Source of the DNA: Byssochlamys sp. IMV 00236
Lineage: Eukaryota > Ascomycota > Eurotiomycetes > Eurotiales > Thermoascaceae
DNA: 64,000 nt
Assembly (NCBI GenBank): GCA_001931875.2
Contig: MSJH02000482.1
Location: forward strand, 353,479 to 417,478
Direction: 5' to 3'
The position numbers were made by a program, and so were the translations under genes. Below are positions 49,317 through 60,746 of this stretch, in pieces. A model generated the notes under the pieces. It was not told where the DNA came from. It searched no databases and saw only the letters and a program-made list of their open reading frames with translations. Numbering within the stretch: the first letter of the stretch is position 1; each line of letters starts with the position of its first letter.

Positions 49317-50644
49317 ATGATTCGAATTACTTCGAGACTTCCTTCTGCTGTTAGAACAGCGAGTTACAAACGCAGCAGCGCATATTTACTACGAACAATG
49401 GCGACCATGAGAGCTCTTGTCTACACGGACGTCGATACGGTCGAGTTTATGGACCGGCCAAAACCTACCGTGACAGCTCCCACGGATGCAGTCGTCAAGA
49501 TGCTACACACCACTATCTGCGGAACAGATCTTCATATCCTGAAAGGCGACGTGCCTTCGATCAAGACAGGTAGGATTCTCGGCCATGAGGGAGTCGGAGT
49601 GATCGAGTCGCTCGGAACAGCCGTCGATGGCTTGAAGACGGGAGACAAAGTGTTGATCTCAGCTATCACGGCTTGCGGCGTGTGTAAATTCTGTCGAAGA
49701 GGCATGAGCTCGCATTGCCTGACGGGAGGCTGGGTGCTTGGGAATCAGATCGACGGCACTCAGGCGGAATACACGCGGATTCCGCATGCGACCTCCTCTC
49801 TATATAAACTGCCTGAAAGCGTGGATCCCCGTCAAGCAGTGATGCTGTCGGATGCGCTCCCGACGGGACTCGAATGTGGTGTGCTCAATGGAAAAGTACA
49901 GCCTGGAAATAAAGTTGCTATTGTCGGAGCTGGACCCGTCGGCATTGGAGTGCTGCTGACTGCTAGACTGTACTCTCCATCCTTGATTGTCATGATCGAT
50001 CTGGACGACGCTCGGCTCGAGGTCGCAAAGAAGTTGGGCGCTCATTATGGAGTGAACCCTAAGGCGCCAGACGCGATGTCAAAACTGAAGGAGCTCACGA
50101 ACGGAGAGGGCTTCGACTCGGTTATGGAAGTCGTTGGTGTCCCTGCGACGTTCGAGATGTGTCAGGAACTGGTCGCACCTGGAGGTACGATCGCCAATGT
50201 GGGCGTGCATGGGAAGAAGGTTGATTTGCACCTTGAGAAATTATGGGATCGCAATATCAGTAAGTAACTCTCGTTTTTAATCATAGATTTTGGGGAGAAG
50301 CGGTACGTGTCAAGCGCAATGACTGATATACTAACGTTGCCGTTTCCGTGTAGGTATAACGACCCGACTCCTTGACGCCGTTACTATCCCGATGCTTCTT
50401 AAGCTTAATGAATCCGGAACTCTTAATGCTTCGTCGCTAGTAACTCACAGTAAGTGATGATTTGTTTTGATTTTCTGCAGACGTGACCCCCGCATTCCAA
50501 AGGGGTTTCCAGCTATCCCGCACGCCAATAGGTAGAACATTGACGGTATATCTAGCGTTCTCATTCCACGACGCGGTCAAAGCGTACGGTACTTTCCACG
50601 CCGCGTCTCATCATCAGGCATTGAAGGTTGTGATTGACATCTAA
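49317..50644 (+). CDS. zinc-dependent medium-chain alcohol dehydrogenase
   Basis: Three exons, 49317-50259, 50354-50449 and 50556-50644, give 375 residues. Catalytic-zinc residues are C68 (TTICGTDLH) and H90-E91 (GHEGVG); the structural zinc has all four Cys, C120, C123, C126 and C134 (ACGVCKFCRRGMSSHC). The Rossmann motif is VAIVGAGPVGIG, followed by VMIDLDDARLEVAKKLGAHY, with Asp after beta-2 suggesting NAD. The final exon restores the standard end HDAVKAYGTF and ALKVVIDI. The first 27 residues are basic, Ser/Arg-rich and lack acids, as in a mitochondrial presequence; a second ATG at 49398 (MATMRALVYTD) would give a cytosolic form. The exact substrate is not clear. Confidence 0.92.
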
Positions 50645-51179
50645 GATGGTGATATTCAAGTGTAACAGTGTAACATCAGTCTAATATGAGCAAGCATCAG
50701 TGGAGGCGTCATAGCAAGGGGTGGTGTTTTGATGAACGGTGTTTGGGGTAGAAGGCAGAGGTGACGAGAAGCATGAGAGATTCACATTGTACCAAATGGC
50801 ATACCTAGGGCCGATCTTCATCTTAAGAGGCTTGATAGTGAAGATTCTCGAAAATACTACCTGAGAGTAACATGCATACATAGGCGTAATACCGAAAAGA
50901 TAAAAAAAAAAGAGAGAGAGAAGAACATTGGAACTTTTTATGTTCAAATTGTATGTAAACTATCGTAGATAACTATCTACACATTAATGGAAATAACAAA
51001 AATGAACAGAAGTCTATGAAATCTATATGTTCGTGATCATAATTTCCCCACGAAGAATATATCCCTCCGGTCACTTTTTATCGCCGGTAGATCGAATTAT
51101 GTATGATGGACGTCTTTGTTCATAAAGAGCGAATCCCTGCCGGAACTCGCGGTTTTATACAAGGTTTGTAGCGAGGAGT
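50645..51179. other. convergent intergenic spacer
   Basis: About 535 bases between the ADH (+) and phiA (-) stop codons, AT-rich, including an A-run followed by (AG)n near 50900-50925. Likely 3' untranslated regions. Confidence 0.6.
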
Positions 51180-51829
51180 TTAGATGTACTGCCAAGCAGC
51201 AGCAGTGCTGTTGGACTGCCACGGGTAGGTAAGGGCGTCGAAGCCGAGGCAGTCGCCAATGTTGCCAGTAGGGACAGTGGCATTGGAGATCGCAGCATAG
51301 ACGCGCCAGTTCGTGGTGTTACCCTGAGGCTGTGGGCAGGCCATGAAGCCGGTGCTGTTCCACCCGGTGAAGGTCCAGTGGCCGAAGGGTTCACCGGCCT
51401 CATATTGGAATGGACCGACGGCGGAACCGGTGGGGATGTTGATGGAGTGAGCCTGGGTGAAGGAGAGAGCGCCGGAGGGGTCGACGTAGATGAGCTGGCC
51501 GCCGGGAACTTCGACATCCTATTGAAAGTTATTAGCATATCGTTCCTGATGATTGATTCTGCTGTGCCGATCGAACTTACCAAAGCAGAAGCACCAACAA
51601 TGACAGTCTCCGTGCCAGGTGGGCAAACAATACCCTCGCCAGCCGGGCAGTAAGTAGCAGGGCTACCACCGAGCCAGAAGGACAGGCCGGCGGCCTGGAG
51701 AGGCAGCAGATGAATCGGAGAACCAGAGCGAGCAGCCGTCACGGTGAACGGAGGAATGTCCGTCTGTCTCTTGGCTGGAAGAGCGGATGCCAGAAGAGGG
51801 AGGAGAGCGGTGACAGCGAGGAACTTCAT
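51180..51829 (-). CDS. phiA: PhiA-type secreted cell wall protein
   Basis: Two exons, 51829-51581 and 51518-51180, give 195 residues. The signal peptide MKFLAVTALLPLLASALPA is followed by a Lys-Arg site. The body matches PhiA: FTVTAARSGSPIHLLPLQAA, LSFWLGGSPATYCP, CPPGTETVIVGASALDVEVP, GGQLIYVDPSGALSFTQAHS, TGWNSTGFMACP, YAAISNATVPTGNIGDCLGF and the terminal AAAWQYI. PhiA is an abundant secreted and wall-associated protein of aspergilli, required for normal phialide and conidium formation in A. nidulans. Reading without the intron gives an unrelated Ser/Thr-rich tail, so the spliced form is correct. Strong promoter expected in the long upstream gap. Confidence 0.92.
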
Positions 51830-54795
51830 GGTTGCGGTTGAGATGTTTTATTTCGTTTCCTCGGAAGGGCGTGTTTGTTTCTTGGAAGATGGCAGTTGAA
51901 ACGTTACTTGCTTCAAGCCTAATACTACGAGCCACGAGGGTTTATATACTGTTCTAACGGCCTGGCGAAACACACAGGAATTTCTAAGATTGTGCTGCCT
52001 TTCCGCAGGAACAACACACTCCACAGCAAGTGAGACACAGCGCAGCCTAACCGACGCGAGTGATGTGATGTAATGGACGTTCAGCTAACTAGCTAACCAA
52101 AGTAACAGTAACATGGGGTCATTATTCACAGTCTCTACTCCACCAATACATCGTCGACTAAGTTAGCCGTTGCCACGGGAGGCGCACGGCGCCTGCTGAT
52201 CGTCACCGATGAGATTATGGTATAGCCTGTCTGGGCATGACAGTGGCTGAGCCACCTCTGTTTGGGCTTTTAGCTCATGGAACTAGATGCAGAACAGGTT
52301 AGGTTGTCTAGCTTGGGAAAGAAACTCGGAAGATTCGAGGAAACATGAGACCGTCGATGCGGGCCTGTTTCGATCCCTTTAGGAAATTGGTCTCCCAGAG
52401 CATAATAAAAATAATAGCAGACTGCTAAAATTAATGCTCCAAAACAAAGGGTCCACGGCGGGTGCCATCTCCGAACCCGACTCGGAAAAGGAGATATGTT
52501 CGGCTGCTGTGGCTAAAGCAGATTTGAGGCCTCATCATTATTGGATCTTGTGTTTCTGGATCACGAGCCGGGTGGTGGCTCTGACACGAATGCTCTCCGG
52601 ACTTCCCTGCCTTACATTCGAGATCCTGCAATTTTTACAGGCTTCGGGGAGTCTCAGGACCTTTCTGAGTACAGCTCTATTCATCTTGATGTCTCTGCAT
52701 AAGGCAAACCATCGATCACTCGTACAGTAACAAATATCTATTCTGACTCAACTCTTGGCAGCACAAATTCAAATCGAAATGCAACCCAAGCCGAAGGCAT
52801 CGGACATCGCTAGCGAACCACTGCAGAGCGTACTATAATTCTATTTCAGGAACGGTCCCGGCTAACACGATCAACCGGTGGACTACCAAGCCCGATTCAA
52901 CTCCTTCATCTAAGACAAGATTAAGGCAAGCAAGCTCTTTCAACTGGCGCATCATGTCGATCATGACTATGTTGGTACTGCAAGGCCGTAACCGAGCTCA
53001 CTATCGCATCGCGTGGAGATAATCATGGGTCCTATTAATAATTATTTATTCGAAATCTCCTCTTCTTCCTTTTCTTCTGCTGCATCTCTCTTTATGCACG
53101 GAAAAGGTCCGAAGGCAGATCGGCACCGCTAAAGAGAAACACGGGTGCGGAGTACGGAATACGGAGTACATTCGGATCCTGATAACTATGTCTTTTCTTA
53201 CTACTACTAACTAGATAATAGGTGAGTAAATAAACGAGTCCGATTCTTCTACCACTTTCGGAATAAGTACCGTGCACCACATAGTAATACAATGCTGCAA
53301 GCCGACGTTATTGTGTTTTACAGCGCATATAAGCATACAAAAGTACCAGCAGTTGCAATCCAGACTCTCAGACAATCTTACAGTATCACCTCGGCAAACC
53401 ATCTAGCGCGCCTTTCTACTCCGTATTCCTACTTACGGATCAGACCGCCAAAACCTTTTTTTTTTAAAAGAAAACTCTTAAAAGCCCCAGCGGACAAGCA
53501 TGTCTCGGTCGTGACGTCAAGCCAAGAACAGCTGAAATATTCTGCGCAGAGAAAATTCTCACGTTAGCATCGTAAGTGAGATGAGATGAGATGTCATCGG
53601 AGTTCTCACATGATCTCACGGTGGACAGTACTCTAAGTAGAGGCTGAACGTGTCTATAGCTGATCGATACGTCAAGTCGCGACCGATGTAACCTGCCGAA
53701 ATAACAGGGAATCATATACACTATGCACATTCCTTCCAGGAAGAAGAAGAACTAATCTAAAACTCGGATAATTTACTTAGCTAGCTATACTCTCGAACTG
53801 TGCCCGAGGGCCACAGACTGAGACTAGCCTCGGAGGAAAACTGCGCAGTGGCCCTTCTTGTTCGTATCTCGCCCTTGAATGTGGACGCCTTTCTCGAGCT
53901 CTTGTTCGCAAGTCAATTTTGGCATGTACCTGGTTTTTTAACGGCTGAGTTGTGAAATCAAAATAGGTTGCACGAGGTGTGATATTTTGATCCTAACTGG
54001 TCTATTTTTAGTCCTTCTATAACAAACTCAGTCCGGAAAGCTAGGCCATGCATCAATTGTGGTGTACAATACAACCTATACTTCATCCACATCCAATGGA
54101 AAGTAGCATCGACAGTTACTAGTTTTGGATAAGTGAACCAAAATAGGTACTTACTGCAGATTCACCGACCCACCATTCTCCCGGGAAGAACCATATAGAA
54201 TAGGAATCAATTAGGAGACTCCGGCACAATCAGCCAAGAACAAGATGTTGCTTTCGGGACGGTCCTACCATAAGGCAATCCAGTAGGAGATCTACTTGTC
54301 TATCATCATCAGGCTGTTATGGGCGATCAGATCATTACCTATTCAGACGATTCTCCTCGATGGAGGGTCGAAGATGCAACCTGGCGGGGAGATATTTTCT
54401 GAGGAAAAGCTGGGTTCGGTGGATGCGTTGCGAGGTGTTCTGATAATATGACATGAAGTTATGATGGTATATACAAGAGGGCGTGTCCTGATAGGTGAGA
54501 GATTCCGTGCTCTGCAGAAACTGGTTTCAAAAAAGAGGAAAAAAAAATCTACAAATTTAACCAAAAACATATATTGTCTGGACCCAGCTCAAGGCGTCTA
54601 GATACCCTCCATAGAGCTCACAAGTAGAAATGGATATTGAAATAGAAGTCCCGAGTTTTCATTAACTCTACATTTAGCTGCGCTATCAATATGCTTAGTC
54701 TATTATTTCATGTTCTCCATATGCCTGATAAGTATCAAATCGGTCCGCTCCTAGACGCCAGTGTCGAAAGCTGAAGCAAATAATTCAGGAATCTA
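51830..54795. other. long intergenic region between divergently oriented/unrelated genes
   Basis: Almost 3 kb between the phiA start and the 3' end of the beta-glucosidase gene. It holds the phiA promoter. Frames are under 100 codons and none carries a motif. A GGAGTACGGAATACGGAGTA run occurs near 53147-53168, and an (ATGAG)n run at 53576-53593. No gene supported. Confidence 0.55.
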
Positions 54796-57700
54796 TCAAT
54801 ACTCTCCTACTAAAGGCAAATTTCTCGAACTGTGCCCAACCCCAATCTTAAACGTCCCATTCGTCGGCATGATCCAATTCTGATACCTGGTGCTCCAATA
54901 GCTCAAATCCTTCCTCGTTAGTGTGAGCTCAATATTCCGTGACTGGCCGGGCTTCAGTTGGACTTTGACAAAGTTCCTCAGCACCCGCACGGGGAAATCA
55001 ATCGGATGCTCGCCATCCTCGTCCCATTCACTCACTGGAGGGAATGACACATAGACTTGGACGACTTCTCGTCCAATGCGACTGCCTGTATTCTGGATTC
55101 GAACGTTGACTTGGGCGTAAAGATCGTACAGCGAAGGATTGCCCCCTTCATCACCGCCAGCAGGAGAGGGTTCTTGTGCTTTCTCATAACCGGCAGGATA
55201 TTCATAATGCCCGTTGGGTTCTGCTTCTTCGATACTAGAGATGTAAGGGTAGATGTATTTCTTCAGTTTTCTGAATCCCTCCGGGAATAGAGCCGTCTCT
55301 GGGGCAGGGATCGTATTGTCGTAGTCCGGAGGGTCCGCAGTGTCTCTAGGACGCGGGGATGGAAGATAGTACTTCTTCTGCAAGGGCGTGATTCGCAAGT
55401 CGGAGAGCTCAATTGTCGTGTACGAAAGTCCGAAGCCAAATTCGTACCGAGGAGAGATATCGTGTCTATCAAAGTATCGATAGTCGATATACAGTGCATT
55501 CGACAAGTTTACCTGTGGGACCTCTCCATTCGGCTCGTAGAGAACCTGCGCGCCTGGGCCATAGTCTTCAAGACTTTTGCCAATGGTATATGGGAGCCTG
55601 CCACTTGCGTCTTGGACGCCGAAGAGCACGTCGACCAAAGCATTTCCACTTTCCTGGCCAGGAAGATGCGCTAGAAGAACAGCTTTGACGCCTGGGTTTT
55701 CAATCCAGGACTCCATAATGACGGGGCCGACTGCGTGTACGACAACAATAGTCTTCCCTTTACCGGCACCACATCCGTTGGCCACCTTTTGCACGAGCTC
55801 ATCGCCGCCCTTTTGTAGGAAGAGATCATTCCTGTCTCCATGGATCCCGTCGCTGTTAATGAAACCCTCACCGCTGTCTGCATTCACAAAAACCATGCAG
55901 AGATCCTTGTCCGTGAGTTGATGTTCGCCTACATCGTTATTGAGGTAGGCAATGGTTTCCACGTCCGAAGAGTTCCAAGCGGCCTGTAAAGCTGTTGAAG
56001 GGGCCACCAAATAAGGGAACTCGACGGCTCCGCTACCCCAGCCGGACCCCAGAGTGCCCTGATTACAGCCCCTGTCTGGACAAGCATTCGGGCCATTGCC
56101 TGGACCAGCATCCTCTCCATACACGCCAACACGATATGTTCGTCCAGGTTCGGGGGATCCCCGCGAAAGAGGCAAAATGTTGTCCTCGTTCTTCAACAAC
56201 ACGATGCCTTCAGTAGCTACTTGGCGCGCGATAATGCTGTGAGCTTCGGCACCTTTCCCTTGAGCATCGACGAATTTATTAACGACGCCCGTAGTCTCAT
56301 CATCGCTGCCTGGGTGCAGAAGGCCAACCTCATCGTTGGTCCATGAAGAGAAATTCGGGCCTCCTTTTCCGAACGGAGGAGGTGCGTCCCAGGAATCCTG
56401 TCTGAGGTGATACCAGGCTGCCACAATTCGAGTGACCATATCATTGAGTCGCTCCATGGGAACGGTACCGTTGAGGACTGCCTTCGTCAGCTGGCTACCC
56501 CAGAGTGACTCTCCGTCGACCCAGCGAAGGCCATCGCCTGGCATCGACATATCTAGACCAGCAAGAGCACTGTCGACACCGGATCGCTGAGCAAGCCAGT
56601 CGGATTGAACGAAGCCCTGGAATCCAAGCTCGTCTTTGAGAAGGCCATTGAGGATCTTGCTGTTCTCGCACGCATGTGTGTTGTTCACTCTCTGATACGA
56701 GCACATAACACTGGCGACACCTGCTCTCACGCTTTCCGCGAAGGGCCAGGCAAAGACCTCTCGAATCGATCGATCATCGATATTCGAAGATAATGCCGTT
56801 GAGATACCCCACTCATAGGGCTGACGGAAATGCTCTTGCTCGTTCAGGAGGAAGTGCTTGGCCGTGGCAATGACTCCGTTACGCTGGATGCCTCGAATGG
56901 TCTCTGCGGCACCAGCGGCCTGCAAAACAGGATCAGAGCCAAAGCCTTCCCAGTTCCTTCCACCAGCTGGCATCAACCCCAAAGGGCCCATGGATGGACC
57001 TAGCAGCACGTTGACACCTTTGGCACGCGCCTCTTGGCCCAGAGCGAAGCCTCGCTTGCGCATCAGATCTCGATTCCACGTGGCACCGGTAGTGATGCCA
57101 GCCGGGAAAGCACTGATATGGTCTGCGAAACGCAGTCCCAATGGTCCATCTTGCAGACAAAGTGATGGAAAGCGGACACCCTCCGCCGGACCTGAAAACG
57201 ATGGGTCATGGACAAGGCACATCATTAGAATAGCGTCATCTTACCTGTATTGCCCACGCAGAGGCCCATTTCCCAGCCAGTTCCTGTCGTTACATTGACT
57301 TTCTCCACGAGCGACATTCGTTCCACAAGGCCCTTAGCTTTGCTATAGCTATCAGCCCATCGCTTGACAGTACCACCCCGTGGCGAAGGATACCACGGAG
57401 GAGAATCCTGAGGACCCATTAGCCATCCATAACCAATCTCACTCCACCGTGACATGGTACAATAGACATCCTCATGATGATATACGAGCCGCTTTAAAAA
57501 GTGCGAAGCCATGCATCGCATCAGTCAATCCATGAAGAGAACAAACACACTTACTGTCTCTGGCCTTCGTCTCCACCACTCAACCGTATTTTTCCACGCC
57601 GACGCGAGCGGCGCAATCGAACAAGCCAACAGAAAGATCACCAATACCACCCAAAAACATTGCTTTCTGGTTAAACAGGAAGCAGTCAACCACTTTCTGG

Positions 57701-57980
57701 GCTTCTCACTAGCAGTACGCTGAGGACGTTTTCCTTTGTTCCCTTTTCTGCTCTTCCCCAGAAGTAGAAACCTTGCAGCTGGACCCTCATTGTCTGAGTC
57801 GGAGCTCAGGGTTGACACTGACAAAGCATCCAAGTCGCGCGTTCCATGGAAATTATCCCGAACGTACGTCTCGATGTTGTTGTTGTCATGGTGGGCGAGG
57901 AAGCCTTGTTGTTCTTCCTCGTCTATCGAGCCACGACTAGTCGATCTATTATGCATCGAATTTCCAGAAGGTCCAGCCAT
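54796..57980 (-). CDS. bglE: GH3 beta-glucosidase, membrane-anchored (BglE-like)
   Basis: Three exons, 57980-57555, 57491-57245 and 57191-54796, give 1022 residues. An N-terminal acidic, Asn/Ser-rich cytoplasmic tail is followed by one membrane helix (about residues 108-128, CFWVVLVIFLLACSIAPLAS), a type II topology. The GH3 domain follows: GVRFPSLCLQDGPLGLRFAD, VNVLLGPSMGPLG, ATAKHFLLNEQEH and the nucleophile Asp422 in GFVQSDWLAQ. The second alpha/beta domain, then a fibronectin-III-like C-terminus (VNVRIQNTGSRIGREVVQVY) complete it. It hydrolyses terminal beta-glucosides, probably at the cell surface. The frame stays open and Arg/Ser/Gln-rich upstream of the chosen ATG with no further ATG, so an N-terminal extension from another exon is possible. 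Confidence 0.92.
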
Positions 57981-58609
57981 AGCGTGCTTATCCCCCGTGT
58001 TATTATTATCGTCGCCAGAGGGATAACCATCGCTGGTCGGGGTATTCTTAGAGTTGTGGACTTCGCGATCAGCCCCTGAGCGGGAAGGAGATCGTCGCGC
58101 TTGGCGTTCTTGGCGATCAGCGTGTCGTCCCTGCTTGGTTAGGATAGATAGTAGATACTAAATAGGAGTTTATCGTGCATTCTAGAGTAAGTAGATGAGT
58201 GGGATTATCTCGCTGTAATATTCTCGCTGAGAGGCTAATGACGTGGCATATCAACAAGCGGATCTCTGCCGGATACGCGCAGAGATTCGGCGTCAAATTA
58301 TACCTATGGATATTTCGGTCTGTTTATACAACACATCTCAGAAAAATCACAGAGCAAGCAAGCTATCTCGGTAGTTACAGCGTAAACACAATAACTAGTC
58401 ATCCCAAGCAAGCGTTATCCCTAGCTAGCGCACAGCTATTTCGTTTGCTCGGACAAAGAAACCTGCATATCAGCAATCAATGGCACTATTAAGAAAAAAT
58501 TGCAGTGTACCTAGTTTGTGTACACCAAGTTCTAAAGCACAAATGATGTATATCGCATCCGATGTCAGACGAGCCCAGGAACTGCGACCAAACAGCAGAT
58601 GTTGCACCA
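57981..58609. other. intergenic region upstream of beta-glucosidase gene
   Basis: About 630 bases between two minus-strand genes. On the minus strand the frame of the glucosidase stays open from 57980 up to about 58150 with a coding-like RS/Gln-rich composition, then meets TAG. The rest shows nothing. Confidence 0.5.
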
Positions 58610-60096
58610 TCACAACTGCCCCATCAGCAGCTTCCACAAGCTAACTTGATTCCAACCACCCTGGCCAGCTTCACCGCCATCTTGCTGCTTGGCCCATTCT
58701 CCAAATGATTTCATATCCGGATATGCTTTCTTCGCTCGCTCAATCTCCGCATCCAATTCTGCATACTCCCCACGCGCGTGGACAGCGTGGTCGTTGTCCA
58801 GTTTTTCAATTCTAGATCTAATCAGTAACGATGCACTACCTAGTTACGAAGACCAAAACAGAGAATAACTTACAAACCTCTCGCACCCGAATTGATAGCC
58901 AGAATAAACCATGCGAATGGCCACGGGATCGATGGCAGCGGACGGCAGGTTGCATGCTGGTGTTCCTTTTCGATCTCGCTGATCGACAAGGATTCCGAGA
59001 CGAGAGATAAGATGGAGTTTTTGAACTCTGGGAAGTTCTGCTTTGAACGTCAGTTTGTTGTTATATTGTAAGCATTATACGAAACATGACCCCGAATCGA
59101 GAAGGAAGAAGGAAACACAGACCTTGAAAACACTAGCTGCAACCTTCCCTATGTCATCCTTTGCCTACGCATAGTTATAATAATTAGTACTCTGCATTAA
59201 GAAACAACAGTAGGAATGTATACATACAATCAACCGAATCTTCGTCTCAGGCCGTAGCCCTTGCCTCAGCACTCCGGCAGTGATTCTCCCAATGATCCCC
59301 GAGAAATTCTCCATGAAGAAACCTGGTCGGATGATTCTATCCCCTTATCAGCACAGTCTTCCCAACCCAAACGGTAGTAGGAATCACAACTACTCACGCC
59401 CAAGGTAACCCGTTCTCCCCCAGAGCCTGAACATGCCGTTCAATATTAGCTTTTGCGCGACCAGAAAGTCGCTCCTGATCATCATATTTCGGACCCGCAC
59501 GCAGACTAGAAGAGTATATATACACCGAAACATTATATTCCAGCGCTAAATCCGCAAGTATCTTTTGCACATTGGGATAGATCATTAGCAAAGTTCCAGA
59601 TATATAAATCAGCTAATAAATATGCAATGAATCAAAATACCACTGAAAAAGAAACCTAGGTATTATTACTGACCTTCCCCTGCCTCTCCTCCCCCTCCGC
59701 ATCCCTATTCAACCCCGGATACGCCATAACTGCAAAAACACCCCAAATCCCATCATCTTTCTTCTTCGCATCCTCGAAAACATTCTTAATTGACTCTCTC
59801 CGATTCAAATCTCCTTCTACAACACGCACATGCTTCTCGCCCGCTAGACGCTTCGCCGCATCACTGTTCTTGTTACGTGTTAATGCAAGAACGCGATACT
59901 CTATCACCGGTTCTGAGGTTTCTATTATTGGTGCTGCTTCTTCTGATGCGGTGGGTTCAGTGGCTGGGTTTGGATTATCGTTATTATTATTATTGTTATG
60001 GTTAGGTGGGCGCAAAGCGGCGATCAGCGCTTGGCCCTGTTGGCCTGTGGCGCCGGTGATGAGGATGGTTCGCGGTCTTGGTTTTGTGGCCGGCAT
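58610..60096 (-). CDS. NmrA-like NAD(P)-binding protein
   Basis: Six exons: 60096-59674, 59561-59398, 59336-59228, 59164-59123, 59037-58874 and 58811-58610, giving 367 residues. Start MPATKPRPRTILITGATGQQ with the glycine-rich GATGQQGQALIAAL Rossmann motif. A low-complexity Asn-rich insert (NHNNNNNND, about residues 32-41) and acidic linker precede EYRVLALTRN. Later blocks are VRVVEGDL, DDGIWGVFAVMAYPGL, YNVSVYIYSSSLRAG, IIRPGFFMENFSGIIG and KDDIGKVAASVF. NmrA-like proteins lack the SDR catalytic Tyr-Lys pair and act as redox sensors or regulators of nitrogen metabolism; some are atypical reductases. The C-terminal exons (WFILAINSGARGLIEKLDND, FGEWAKQQDGGE) are longer than in NmrA itself. Specific role unknown. 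Confidence 0.85.
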
Positions 60097-60746
60097 GGTT
60101 GGGATAGTGCGGGCATGTGGGAATGGGGTGGAGTGTGGAGGGTTTGATTTTATTTGATTAGATTAGATGAAGTGAGATGAGATGGAGAGAAAAAGACGTT
60201 CGTTTGAGAGATTGGTAACTAAGTATTCAGAGAATGGGTGTACTGTAATATATGGATGATCCACGGGGTCGGTTTCAGGTTATGCGCGTGGGTGATGTCA
60301 ACAGTAAGTAGACGTTTTCTTTTCTAGTATGTGTAACCCCTGCTTGAGACGACTGCGAATAATAAAGCGGGAATCTTTTACTTTTCTGAAATTTATGGAA
60401 TCGATATCAGTCTTGGATAATATTTTCCAAATCAACTTCTACCAGTTCCAACCGAACCGCTAGATAGACTTAGGAACCACTTGATCAGAAAAGTATATAA
60501 ATGCTCCAGGCTGCACAGGAGAAAATATGCAAATGTCTCTCTCTCTCTATATATATACAGCGATTCATGGCGATCTCGTATAGATTGCCCATCATGGCAT
60601 CTTAGGCTGAGAAACGCAACTCGTGTCCGAATCGGAGAACTTTCATCAATAGATACACCAATATAGATTTGCGTTAGTTTTTTTGTTTATACACGGTTAC
60701 CGCCGATGTGTACCGCAAGGAAATAACTGTATGTATGTACATGCAC
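60097..60746. other. intergenic region with (TC)n/(AT)n tract
   Basis: About 650 bases between the NmrA-like start and the permease 3' end. Includes (TC)n at 60536-60548 running into (AT)n at 60548-60557. No gene seen. Confidence 0.6.

Noticed and set aside
53147..53168. GGAGTACGGAATACGGAGTA run as a possible repeat element
   Set aside because: Short, imperfect and of a type common in Aspergillus intergenic DNA; no array or terminal repeats found.
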